Of a stretch of 64,000 nt of DNA, positions 1 through 6,816 are shown piece by piece. Source of the stretch: Rosettibacter sp964572725 (lineage in GTDB: Bacteria; Bacteroidota; Ignavibacteria; Ignavibacteriales; Melioribacteraceae); assembly GCA_964572725.1 (NCBI GenBank), contig CAZNFW010000005.1, positions 38,434 to 102,433 of the forward strand, written 5' to 3'. Each line of letters starts with the position of its first letter. The first letter of the stretch is position 1. A program made the position numbers and the translations under genes. The notes under the pieces are model-generated. The model was not told where the DNA came from and ran no database searches. It saw only the letters and a program-made list of their open reading frames with translations.

Positions 1-226
1 AGAATCGCTTATTAGCAATTTTTTCACTTGCATCATATTCAATTGCATCACCATAAAATTTTTTAATAAGTGAAAGAGGTGCTTTCCCTTTTCTAAAACC
101 ATCGATGGTAATGTTTTTTCTTTCTTCTTCATATGCCTTTTCGATTTCAGGCAGTATTTCATCATAAGTCAAATTGACTTCGATTTCCTGAATTGAATCT
201 CCGATTTGATTTACTTTGTAATCCAA
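1..226 (-). CDS. tig: Trigger factor, N-terminal part (runs off the window edge)
   Basis: Ribosome-associated chaperone and peptidyl-prolyl isomerase. Only the first 75 codons are present; the rest lies beyond base 1. The translated piece is the trigger factor N-terminal ribosome-binding domain, recognised by the signature GFRKGKAP around residues 44-51, the loop that docks on ribosomal protein L23. I place the start at a TTG (226-224), because an AAGAGG ribosome-binding site lies five bases upstream (232-237) and no ATG is available in frame. It sits 29 bases downstream of tRNA-Leu on the same strand, so it is probably cotranscribed with it. The identity is secure from the signature; the start codon is inferred. 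Confidence 0.88.
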   Translation of the reverse strand, partial: MDYKVNQIGDSIQEIEVNLTYDEILPEIEKAYEEERKNITIDGFRKGKAPLSLIKKFYGDAIEYDASEKIANKRF

Positions 227-254
227 TTATACCTCTTAATTTATTGATTATTAT

Positions 255-338
<84 letters not shown>

Positions 339-490
339 ATTGGCTTGCAAAATTATGTAAAACTTAAGAAATATCAAAAAGTCAAACTTGATTTTCATAC
401 TGTTATTAAGTTCATTTTGTATTATAATTTATAGCTTATTGAAGTTATTATGCTTTCAAATTATTTGATTTTTAAAATCTTTTGATTTTT

Positions 491-1678
491 ATGCAAAAAT
501 ATTTGCTAATAATTTTCTTATTCTTTACGACAAGAACTTTCTATTCGCAGAATGGAATTATTAGAAGTTATTATCCTGATGGAAATTTATATTACGAAAT
601 TTCTTATGTGAATGATGTACTTGATGGCACTTCTTATTGGTATTATCCAAGTGGCAATTTAAAGGCAATGAAAGAATTCAGTAAAGGTAAACTTAATGGA
701 TATGTCCGTGAATTTTATGAAAGCGGATTGATTAAAGAAGAATTTTATGTTAAAGATGGAATTAAAGATGGGACACATCGAATTTATTATGAAAATGGAG
801 CATTAAAAGAAATTAATATTTACGAAGAAGGTAAACTTATTTCTTCAAATAAATTTGAATATGATCCAAATTATACTGCACCTCCAGAATCATATCTTGC
901 TGGAAATAGACAGCAAGAGATACTTAAAAAGAAAAAACAGGAATTAATTTGCGATGTTGATATTTGTCCAATTCCAGTTGGTGGTATGAAAATAATTCAG
1001 GATAATTTAATTTATCCAGAACATGCATTGATGTACGGATTGGAAGGAGAGGTTATTTTAATTGCATCAATAGATGAAAAAGGAGATGTAATGAATACAG
1101 AGGTCATTAAAGGTTTGGGATTGGGTTGTAATGAAGCAGCTGAAGAAGCGGTTAAGAAAACTAAATTCATACCTGGTCAAAAAGATGGAAAAGTTGTTCC
1201 TTCAAGAGTAACATTAAAAGTGGAATTCAAAATATTTGATAAGACAGTAGTTCTTAACAATGGTTTGAACAACGAAAAAGATAAAGCTGAAAAAAAGGAT
1301 GTTCAATTAAATGCTGGTATTCAAACTAAGAATACACCTGTAGATCAAACTAATCAAGATATAAGGAAAAAAACAGAGATAATTTGTAATTACGAAGAAT
1401 GTCCTTATCCTGTTGGAGGATTAAGAAGCATTAATGACCATTTAGAAATTCCATTTATTGCAAAAAGACTGAAGCTTAAAGGAGAAATAATTATTGAAGC
1501 AACAATAGACAAATTTGGAATAGTTCGAGATACAAAAGTAATACAGGGCATCGGATATGGATGTGATGAAGCAGTTGAATCTGCATTAATGCGTACGAAA
1601 TTTAATCCTGCAAGATTATCTAATAATGATGTTGATGCTGTAGTCAAAATTATTTTCCCTTTTGATTATAATGATTAA
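491..1678 (+). CDS. Exported protein with YwqK/MORN-like repeats and two TonB C-terminal-type domains
   Basis: The start is the ATG at 491; a TTG three codons upstream is less likely. A signal peptide (about residues 1-19) ends near FYSQ. Residues 20-125 are tandem Y-x-x-G repeats of the YwqK antitoxin/MORN-like kind (for example YYPDGNLYYE, YYPSGNLKAM, YYENGALKE). Two homologous modules follow, about residues 155-255 and 300-394. Each opens with C-x4-CP-x-PVGG and then has a TonB C-terminal fold (GEVILIASIDEKG / GEIIIEATIDKFG, then VIKGLGLGC / VIQGIGYGC). In Bacteroidota, TonB_C domains on non-TonB proteins are common and probably bind peptidoglycan or partner proteins. The specific role is unknown. 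Its 3' end overlaps the convergent thioredoxin-like gene by 29 bases. Confidence 0.8.
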   Translation: MQKYLLIIFLFFTTRTFYSQNGIIRSYYPDGNLYYEISYVNDVLDGTSYWYYPSGNLKAMKEFSKGKLNGYVREFYESGLIKEEFYVKDGIKDGTHRIYYENGALKEINIYEEGKLISSNKFEYDPNYTAPPESYLAGNRQQEILKKKKQELICDVDICPIPVGGMKIIQDNLIYPEHALMYGLEGEVILIASIDEKGDVMNTEVIKGLGLGCNEAAEEAVKKTKFIPGQKDGKVVPSRVTLKVEFKIFDKTVVLNNGLNNEKDKAEKKDVQLNAGIQTKNTPVDQTNQDIRKKTEIICNYEECPYPVGGLRSINDHLEIPFIAKRLKLKGEIIIEATIDKFGIVRDTKVIQGIGYGCDEAVESALMRTKFNPARLSNNDVDAVVKIIFPFDYND

Positions 1679-2279
1679 TTAAATTAGAGATAATTTTATA
1701 AAATTCTTTTTCAATGGATTTACCCTGATCCTTAACGTACCATATATGAAGCTGCTCAAGAAATTCTTCTTTGGTTTTTCCCTCTGCTTTTAATTTATTA
1801 ACTAAATCCTGTGCTTTTTTTGGTCTAGCCCCCCATTGAAAAAGTTCATTTCCTTCATTATCAAAAGCTATTAGTTTTGGAATGCTTCTTGTTCCATTTG
1901 TTAAATACAAATCCATTATATCAATGTTTTTATCTCTTTCTAAAATTCTTAAATCAATTAAAGAGTTGCATTCAGCAAATTTTGAAATATATGGAAGTAT
2001 TTGAGCAGAATCCCCGCACCAATGTTCAGTAAGTATCATCCACAACTGTGGCTCCCGAATTTTTTTAATGAGTTCACATAAATCTTTATTGATATTATAA
2101 GTTTTTTCAATTCTTGTTGAGCGTTGATAATTTAATTTAAGCAGATTAGCTGATATTCCTTCATATTCATTCAAATTATTTTTATTTATTAATTCTACTT
2201 TTTGTTTTAATGAATCAATATATTCCTGATATTTCATGCCATTGTGAGGTCTCTTTTCTAAAAAGAATTTATGTGCCAT
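1650..2279 (-). CDS. Thioredoxin-family protein (Thioredoxin_9-like)
   Basis: 209-aa cytoplasmic protein without a signal peptide. The central region reads MILTEHWCGDSAQILP, the WCGDS variant typical of the Thioredoxin_9 family, in which the second active-site cysteine of WCxxC is replaced (here by serine/alanine). A later GTRSIPKLIAFD supplies the cis-proline of the thioredoxin fold. Function in this family is poorly defined; a classical dithiol exchange is unlikely with one cysteine. The start at 2279 has an AGGAG site a few bases upstream; an internal Met (MKYQEYI) is an alternative. It is convergent with, and overlaps, the end of the preceding gene. Confidence 0.8.
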   Translation of the reverse strand: MAHKFFLEKRPHNGMKYQEYIDSLKQKVELINKNNLNEYEGISANLLKLNYQRSTRIEKTYNINKDLCELIKKIREPQLWMILTEHWCGDSAQILPYISKFAECNSLIDLRILERDKNIDIMDLYLTNGTRSIPKLIAFDNEGNELFQWGARPKKAQDLVNKLKAEGKTKEEFLEQLHIWYVKDQGKSIEKEFYKIISNLINHYNQKGK

Positions 2280-2427
2280 TTTTACTCCTGATTATTGTAT
2301 TCAAAAATAAAATTTATGTACTTTTTAATGAACTTCAGATTAAATAACATATTGTTTTTATAATAAGTTTCTAATAAAAAATTCTGGTATAGATATTGTA
2401 AAAATAATTACAAAGCCTGGAGGAAAT

Positions 2428-3549
2428 ATGAAACGGAAAATAATTTACTTGCTGTTACTTGTAGGATTGATTGTTTCAACTAATAATGCAAAGCCATTAT
2501 TAAGAAATCATTCTTATGAAATGTTTTATCATTCATTAAAACCTTATGGTGAATGGATTGAAATTGAAGAAGGTATTGTTGCATGGCGACCAATAAAAAT
2601 TAGAATAGACTGGAAACCATACTTAATTGGAAGATGGTGCTGGACAAAGTATGGATGGTATTGGGATTCATTTGAGCCTTTTGGATGGGCTGTATATCAT
2701 TATGGAAGATGGTATTATGATGATTATTATGGATGGATATGGATTCCTGATGATGTTTGGGGACCTTCATGGGTCGAATGGCGCTATGATGATTATTATA
2801 TTGGATGGGCTCCTTTACCTCCATATGCTCATTTTAGAATTAATATTGGTATTCATTTTACTATAAGCTGGCACTCGCATTATTCATACTGGAACTTTGT
2901 GAGATATGAGCATTTTTGCAATCGTAATGTTAGATATTATATTGTCGATTCAAGGCGAATTCCAGTAATATTTGAAAGAACAAAATATAGAAATGATTAT
3001 TACTATCGAGATGGCAGAATTATTAATGCGGGGATTGATAAAAGTATTGTTGAAAGAAAATCACGATTTAGAATAAGAGAATTTGAAATTAATAACCTAG
3101 ATGATTATAAAAACATAGATAGAATAAGAGACAGAGATAAAAATAAAATTTATACATATAGATTAGGAGAAAGAGATTATCGCATTATTAATGATAGAAA
3201 TTTTGAATTAAGAAAAGCAGATAGAAAGACTACTCTTGAACGTGAAAAATTAATTTTGCCAGAGAGAGAAGTTATCAGAAAAAATATAAATGAAAATAAA
3301 TTTGATTTAGGGGAAAATAAAGAAGACAAAACTTTTAATTTAGAGAAAAGAAATCAAGATTTAGATAAAAATTATAACAGAGAAAGGAATAAATATTTAG
3401 AACAAAATCGAAATTTTGAAAAGCAAAATGAAATTAAAAATCAAAGTGAAAGAAATATTAGAGAGCAAAGAAGTAGAGAATCTGAAAACAGAAAAATTAA
3501 TTATGATAGAAAAGAAAGAAATTCTAATAGTGTGAGAAGAAATAGATGA
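2428..3549 (+). CDS. DUF6600-like secreted protein with Tyr/Trp-rich domain and charged tail
   Basis: A GGAGG ribosome-binding site lies directly upstream of the ATG. Residues 1-21 form a signal peptide. Residues 30-130 are extremely rich in Trp, Tyr and Gly, with repeated motifs such as YGEWIEIEEG, FGWAVYHYGRW and GWIWIPDDVWGPSWVEWR ending in IGWAPLPP. This pattern is characteristic of the DUF6600 family of exported proteins of unknown function. From about residue 185 the protein becomes a highly charged, low-complexity Arg/Glu/Asn/Lys tail to residue 373, probably disordered or coiled-coil. It stands alone and is followed by a strong terminator. No enzymatic motif is visible; a cell-envelope structural role is only a guess. 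Confidence 0.75.
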   Translation: MKRKIIYLLLLVGLIVSTNNAKPLLRNHSYEMFYHSLKPYGEWIEIEEGIVAWRPIKIRIDWKPYLIGRWCWTKYGWYWDSFEPFGWAVYHYGRWYYDDYYGWIWIPDDVWGPSWVEWRYDDYYIGWAPLPPYAHFRINIGIHFTISWHSHYSYWNFVRYEHFCNRNVRYYIVDSRRIPVIFERTKYRNDYYYRDGRIINAGIDKSIVERKSRFRIREFEINNLDDYKNIDRIRDRDKNKIYTYRLGERDYRIINDRNFELRKADRKTTLEREKLILPEREVIRKNINENKFDLGENKEDKTFNLEKRNQDLDKNYNRERNKYLEQNRNFEKQNEIKNQSERNIREQRSRESENRKINYDRKERNSNSVRRNR

Positions 3550-3571
3550 AAATTTTGTTGAATTAAAAAGA

Positions 3572-3597
3572 AACCCCGATAAATCGGGGTTTTTTTT
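3572..3597 (+). terminator. Rho-independent terminator, probably bidirectional
   Basis: A 9-bp perfect stem AACCCCGAT/ATCGGGGTT (3572-3580 and 3583-3591) with a 2-base loop is followed by a T-run on the plus strand. On the minus strand the same stem is followed by TTTCTTTTT. It therefore can end both the DUF6600 gene (plus) and rpmB (minus), which converge here. Confidence 0.9.
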
Positions 3598-3602
3598 ATC
3601 TT

Positions 3603-3842
3603 TTATCTCACTTTAATTTTTTTAGTGGTTATAAGTTTTGCTAATTCCCCAGTACCGTTTTTAGCGAGTGTTCTTAATGCGCTGGTCGTTAATTTAACTG
3701 TCACAAATCTATTAAGTTCTTTAACCCAGATTCTTTTCTTCTGGAGATTAGGTAAAAATCTTCTTTTTGTTTTGTTATGAGCATGAGAGATATTGTGACC
3801 ACTTACTGGACCAACACCCGTTATTTGACATCTTCGAGCCAT
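3603..3842 (-). CDS. rpmB: 50S ribosomal protein L28
   Basis: 79-aa ribosomal protein L28 beginning MARRCQITGVGP, with the family core SHAHNKTKRRFLPNLQ and the C-terminal VTVKLTTSALRTL. Length is normal for L28. The open frame extends 12 codons upstream (MFACKKIKNGKI), but family alignment and a GGA ribosome-binding site before the internal ATG favour 3842 as the start. It has a single cysteine and so is the zinc-free form. It shares a terminator with the convergent upstream gene. Confidence 0.97.
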   Translation of the reverse strand: MARRCQITGVGPVSGHNISHAHNKTKRRFLPNLQKKRIWVKELNRFVTVKLTTSALRTLAKNGTGELAKLITTKKIKVR

Positions 3843-3914
3843 TATTTTTCCATTTTTAATTTTTTTGCACGCAAACATAATAAATTTATCTAAAAAAAAA
3901 AATTGATTATAAAA

Positions 3915-4403
3915 TTATTCACGTTTGCCAAGTTCGTGGTCAAGCATAAATAAACTTCCTGCATGTTCACCAATCAGTTTCATGGTATCAACTATTTTTT
4001 GAACTGATGAAACTTCTTCTACTTGCTCTTTAACAAACCATTGTAAAAAGTTATTTGTTGCATGGTCTTTTTCTTCAATTGCTAAGTTTACTAAGTCGTT
4101 TATTCTTTTGGTTATGTATTCTTCATGTTTTAATGCTTCTTCAAAAGCTTCAAGAGGAGAATTCCATTCTAACTTAGGTTTTTCAATTTTATCTAATGTA
4201 ACTTTTTTCCCGACTTCATTTATAAATTCAAAAAATTTCATTGCATGTTCATATTCTTCTTTTGATTGTTTTTTCATCCAATTAGCAAAACCTCTCCAAT
4301 TTTTCGCTTCAAAATAAGCAGCCATCGATAAATACAAATATGAAGAAAATAGTTCTGCATTTAATTGTTCATTTAATGCTTTTTCCATTTTGTTTGAAAT
4401 CAT
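3915..4403 (-). CDS. ftnA: Bacterial non-haem ferritin
   Basis: 162-aa iron-storage protein that oxidises Fe(II) and mineralises it inside a 24-subunit shell in the cytoplasm. The ferroxidase ligands of the FtnA family are visible: Glu17 (LNAELFSSYLYL), Glu50 and His53 (KEEYEHAMKF), Glu in the ALKHEEYITKRI helix, and FLQWFVKEQVEE, which carries the Gln/Glu pair of the third helix. Length and four-helix pattern are complete. A GAGG ribosome-binding site precedes the ATG at 4403. It is a single-gene unit between rpmB and the divergent mtgA. No Fur box was recognisable by eye. Confidence 0.93.
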   Translation of the reverse strand: MISNKMEKALNEQLNAELFSSYLYLSMAAYFEAKNWRGFANWMKKQSKEEYEHAMKFFEFINEVGKKVTLDKIEKPKLEWNSPLEAFEEALKHEEYITKRINDLVNLAIEEKDHATNNFLQWFVKEQVEEVSSVQKIVDTMKLIGEHAGSLFMLDHELGKRE

Positions 4404-4503
4404 AATATACCTCTTTTTTTGTTGTAGTTAATTATACAAATTATTACTCTTTCAAACAAAAAAAATTATTTTTAGTTCATTCTTAAAAAATAAAAATAAA
4501 ATT

Positions 4504-5199
4504 ATGATTAAAATATTTGCATTGCTTATAAAAACTTTTTTGGTATTTACATTGTGGATTGTTTTTATATTAATTGTCTTTAGATTTATAAATCCAGCTT
4601 CGTCAGCATTTATGTATTCTTATGATAATAATTCTTTGGGTTCGCTATTCAGCAATCAAAATATAAAATATAATCCTGTTTCGATTGATAAAGTATCGTT
4701 GTATGTTCCATTAGCTGTAATTGCTTCTGAGGATCAGAGATTTTTTGAACATTTTGGTTTTGATTTTATTCAAATAAAAAAAGCAATGAAAGAAAATGAA
4801 CATAGAAAAAGAATTCGAGGTGCCAGTACAATTACTATGCAGGTAGCAAAAAATTTATTTTTGTTTCCTTCAAAAATATTTTTCAGAAAAGTTTTGGAAG
4901 CTTATTACACTTTATTAATTGAACTGCTTTGGTCAAAGAAAAGAATTATTGAAGTTTATTTAAATATTGCTGAGATGGGAAAAGGAATTTATGGAATTAA
5001 AAACGCATCAAAAATATATTATAAAAAAAATCCTGATAAGCTTACGAAATTAGAAGCAGCCACAATTGCATCAGTTTTACCAAATCCTCGTAAAAGAAAT
5101 CCGGTAAAGCCAAGTAATTATTTATTGTACAGAAGAAATAAAATTGCAGAACAGATGGATTTAATTGGAGGAATTAGTTTTATAAAAAATAATTTGTAG
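4504..5199 (+). CDS. mtgA: Monofunctional peptidoglycan transglycosylase
   Basis: 231-aa GT51 glycosyltransferase that polymerises lipid II into glycan strands at the inner membrane without a transpeptidase domain. One transmembrane helix covers residues 8-28. The GT51 motifs follow in order: ASEDQRFFEHFG with catalytic Glu76, RGASTITMQVAKNLFL, RKVLEAYYTLLIE, KKRIIEVYLNIAEMG and EAATIASVLPNPRKRNP. Length is normal for MtgA. Its stop codon directly abuts the stop of the convergent hypothetical gene, without an intergenic base. No clear ribosome-binding site is visible. Confidence 0.92.
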   Translation: MIKIFALLIKTFLVFTLWIVFILIVFRFINPASSAFMYSYDNNSLGSLFSNQNIKYNPVSIDKVSLYVPLAVIASEDQRFFEHFGFDFIQIKKAMKENEHRKRIRGASTITMQVAKNLFLFPSKIFFRKVLEAYYTLLIELLWSKKRIIEVYLNIAEMGKGIYGIKNASKIYYKKNPDKLTKLEAATIASVLPNPRKRNPVKPSNYLLYRRNKIAEQMDLIGGISFIKNNL

Positions 5200-5634
5200 T
5201 TATTTCTCAGCCGTGAGCTCCAGGCATTTTAATAAAATACTTTCAGCATTAGAACCCTCAAGTATTGGAGTGGTATACTTATAATTAATGTCATTTTCAT
5301 TATAATTGTAAGAATAACTTTTTATTACATTATTATTTTTATCATAATAAATTATTTGAAGAATACTATACCTTTTTAATTTTTTATTTAGAAGGTAATA
5401 AGTTTTTGTTTTATAAATTTCTTTATCAATCATTTCGATTGAAATTGGTATCGAATAGATTTCTAAAACCCAAACATAAATATCATCATTATTGTTAATG
5501 ATATTTGATGAGTTTATAAAAACTTTATAATCGTCTTTGGTTTTTATTTCAACCCAATTTTCTTGTAAAATTTGTGATGAAGTGTTAATTAATAAAACAA
5601 ATAAAATTGATAAAGTTGCAGATGTAAATTTCAT
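5200..5634 (-). CDS. Small exported protein, surface-adhesin-E-like pattern
   Basis: 144 aa with a hydrophobic N-terminus (residues 4-17) and probable cleavage after SSQ. The mature part begins NWVEIKTKDDYKVFINSSNI, followed by alternating beta-strand-like segments and a LLKCLELTAEK end. The 'W-x-x-I...Y-x-VYID' layout and the 'nvikSYSYNY' segment resemble small periplasmic proteins annotated as surface-adhesin protein E or CNP1-like, but I would not assign the family firmly. It is convergent with mtgA and abuts it. Confidence 0.6.
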   Translation of the reverse strand: MKFTSATLSILFVLLINTSSQILQENWVEIKTKDDYKVFINSSNIINNNDDIYVWVLEIYSIPISIEMIDKEIYKTKTYYLLNKKLKRYSILQIIYYDKNNNVIKSYSYNYNENDINYKYTTPILEGSNAESILLKCLELTAEK

Positions 5635-5681
5635 AATTTATCCCTCAATTGATGATTTCAGTAAAAATTATTTCAGGCAAA

Positions 5682-5739
5682 AAGCGGAGGGGGATTCTCA
5701 GCCGGAGGCTGATGAGCCTTTGGCTCAGAACCCCGTGGC
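5682..5739 (-). repeat. Truncated second copy of tRNA-Ser(CGA) 3' end, interrupted by a hairpin insertion
   Basis: The plus-strand bases read GCGGAGGGGGATTC, then 30 inserted bases, then GAACCCCGTGGC. Without the insert this matches the 3' end of the intact tRNA-Ser at 6013-6101 (T-stem, T-loop and part of the acceptor and variable arm), with a 3-4 base deletion in the G-run. No anticodon arm, D-arm or 5' half is present, so it cannot be a working tRNA. It begins about 8 bases after the stop codon of the GIY-YIG gene, which puts that gene between two direct copies of the tRNA 3' end. Confidence 0.8.
5698..5727. repeat. 30-bp twin mini-hairpin inserted in a T-loop
   Basis: Two adjacent perfect hairpins, each with a 6-bp stem and 3-base loop: TCAGCC-GGA-GGCTGA (5698-5712) and TGAGCC-TTT-GGCTCA (5713-5727). 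They lie exactly between ATTC and GAA of the duplicated T-loop, at the centre of the palindrome TTCGAA. The flanking T-stem bases GGGG/CCCC still pair, so the whole would form a three-way junction. Confidence 0.85.
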
Positions 5740-5747
5740 TATAATAA

Positions 5748-5987
5748 TTATTTAAGTAATTCATCAAGAAATTTTCGACCATAGCCGCTCTTTAAGAATA
5801 ATTCTCTTTTTCTTGCTTCAATTTTATTTTCATACTCTTCAACATACAAAAGTTTCCATGGAATACCGCTCTTTGTAAATTTAGATTTAGCATGATTATG
5901 CTCATACAATCTTTTTTCAACATTTTGTGAAGAGCCAATATATCTTTTATTAAGCTTTTGACTATAAATTACGTAAACGTAATACAA
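5748..5987 (-). CDS. Small GIY-YIG nuclease domain protein
   Basis: 79-aa protein made only of a GIY-YIG domain: YYVYVIYSQ (the GIY strand), KRYIGSS (YIG), VEKRLYEH with the catalytic Arg, and KIEARKRELFLKSG with the metal-binding Glu. Length is typical of the URI/UPF0213-type single-domain family. The start is a TTG at 5987; there is no in-frame ATG and no clear ribosome-binding site. It begins 25 bases after the 3' end of tRNA-Ser(CGA) on the same strand and ends 8 bases before a broken copy of that tRNA's 3' end. That arrangement suggests a small mobile or homing-type element. Whether it cuts DNA at the tRNA is inference. Confidence 0.85.
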   Translation of the reverse strand: MYYVYVIYSQKLNKRYIGSSQNVEKRLYEHNHAKSKFTKSGIPWKLLYVEEYENKIEARKRELFLKSGYGRKFLDELLK

Positions 5988-6012
5988 ATAAGAAAAAATG
6001 AATTGTTATAAG

Positions 6013-6101
6013 CGGAGAGGGGGGGATTCGAACCCCCGTGGCGCTAAATTGCACCAAACGGTTTTCGAGACCGCCGCATTCAACCACTCTGCCACCTCTC
6101 C
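6013..6101 (-). tRNA. tRNA-Ser (anticodon CGA)
   Basis: Class II tRNA on the minus strand: acceptor GGAGAGG/CCTCTCC with discriminator G, anticodon loop CTCGAAA on the stem GCGGT/ACCGT, a long variable arm, and T-arm GGGGG-TTCGAAT-CCCCC. It reads UCG codons. CCA is not encoded. The 3' end is partly duplicated at 5682-5739. Confidence 0.97.
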
Positions 6102-6416
6102 AGCAGAATTAACATAAAATCTTAAAATCAAAATTAGGAAAAATCATTTATAATTACATGAGGTTTGGAAGACGGATAAAAATATTTTTAAAATACCATT
6201 TAAAATTTTTTAGTAACTATCATTATTTCTATATTTGTATAAAAATTTTTTATGTTCTATAAAATTTTTGAAGTGTTATAAATGTTAGCAGCTTTGGTTG
6301 AAAATTTTAGTATGGATTTAAGTTATAAAATCTGAGAAATGCAGGGATTGTTGATTATCCACTTTTTTATAGAGAAGCTGACAAGAATAAATTTTTTATT
6401 ATAGTTCTAAAAAATT
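6102..6416. other. AT-rich spacer between two divergent tRNA-Ser genes
   Basis: 315 bases with no convincing open frame. It must hold the divergent promoters of the two tRNA-Ser genes; the one on the plus strand is described separately. I see no other structure. Confidence 0.6.
6378..6405 (+). promoter_or_regulatory. Putative promoter of tRNA-Ser(GGA)
   Basis: CTGACA (6378-6383) and TATAGT (6400-6405) are separated by 16 bases, close to sigma-70 consensus. The -10 element ends 11 bases before the mature tRNA 5' end, which fits a short leader. Confidence 0.45.
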
Positions 6417-6505
6417 GGAGAGATGCAGGAGTGGTTTAACTGGCACGCCTGGAGAGCGTGTGTCCGCCCATCGGCGGACCGTGGGTTCGAATCCCACTCT
6501 CTCCG
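6417..6505 (+). tRNA. tRNA-Ser (anticodon GGA)
   Basis: Acceptor GGAGAGA/TCTCTCC with discriminator G, anticodon stem CACGC/GCGTG around the loop CTGGAGA, and T-arm GTGGG-TTCGAAT-CCCAC. The variable arm is an unusually strong hairpin, TCCGCC-CATC-GGCGGA. It reads UCC and UCU codons. CCA is not encoded. Confidence 0.97.
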
Positions 6506-6816
6506 CTAAGATATTTAAGAATGATATTGCAAAACTACAATTTTAATTTCCCTTTCATTTATAAGAGTCTTCTAAGAAAAATATAATTTACTCAAAAATG
6601 AATTAAATAAATTAAACAGCTTTCAATAATTAGATATAAGTTTTGTATTTTAAGCAAACAGCTGAAAATGAAAAGTATAAAAAAATTCATATCGATTTTA
6701 ATTCTTTATTATTTTTTTTGGATTAACTATAATTTTTATATAATTTAGTAATCGATAAAGTTTACGATATAATTTTAATTACGTAACTTTTCACTAAAAT
6801 ATAAAAGAGGTCAAAA
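6506..6816. other. Intergenic region upstream of the hexuronate operon
   Basis: 311 AT-rich bases with no gene. The proximal part carries a candidate -10 (TATAAT, 6739-6744), a weak -35 (TTGGAT, 6718-6723, spacing only 15) and the imperfect palindrome described separately. It is the only large upstream region of the operon and so is the likely control region. Confidence 0.5.
6751..6768. promoter_or_regulatory. Candidate operator of the hexuronate operon
   Basis: The sequence ATCGATAAAGTTTACGAT is an imperfect 18-bp palindrome (12 of 18 positions symmetric; ATCG...CGAT outer arms). It lies just downstream of a TATAAT box and 48 bases before the transporter start. Size and position suit a LacI- or GntR-type repressor site. 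No regulator gene is in the window and I saw no second copy before other genes, so this is weak. Confidence 0.3.

Noticed and set aside
2600..2866. Alternative frames with Trp/Met/His-rich or Ile/Met-rich proteins inside the DUF6600 gene
   Set aside because: They mirror the biased Trp/Tyr/Gly codons of the real gene and have no independent start signals.
5682..5739. A second, functional tRNA gene
   Set aside because: Only the T-arm and part of the acceptor are present and the T-loop is interrupted by 30 bases.
5537..5755. Plus-strand open frame across the start of the exported protein gene and the hairpin region
   Set aside because: Shadow of the minus-strand gene and the repeat; no ribosome-binding site and no recognisable protein.
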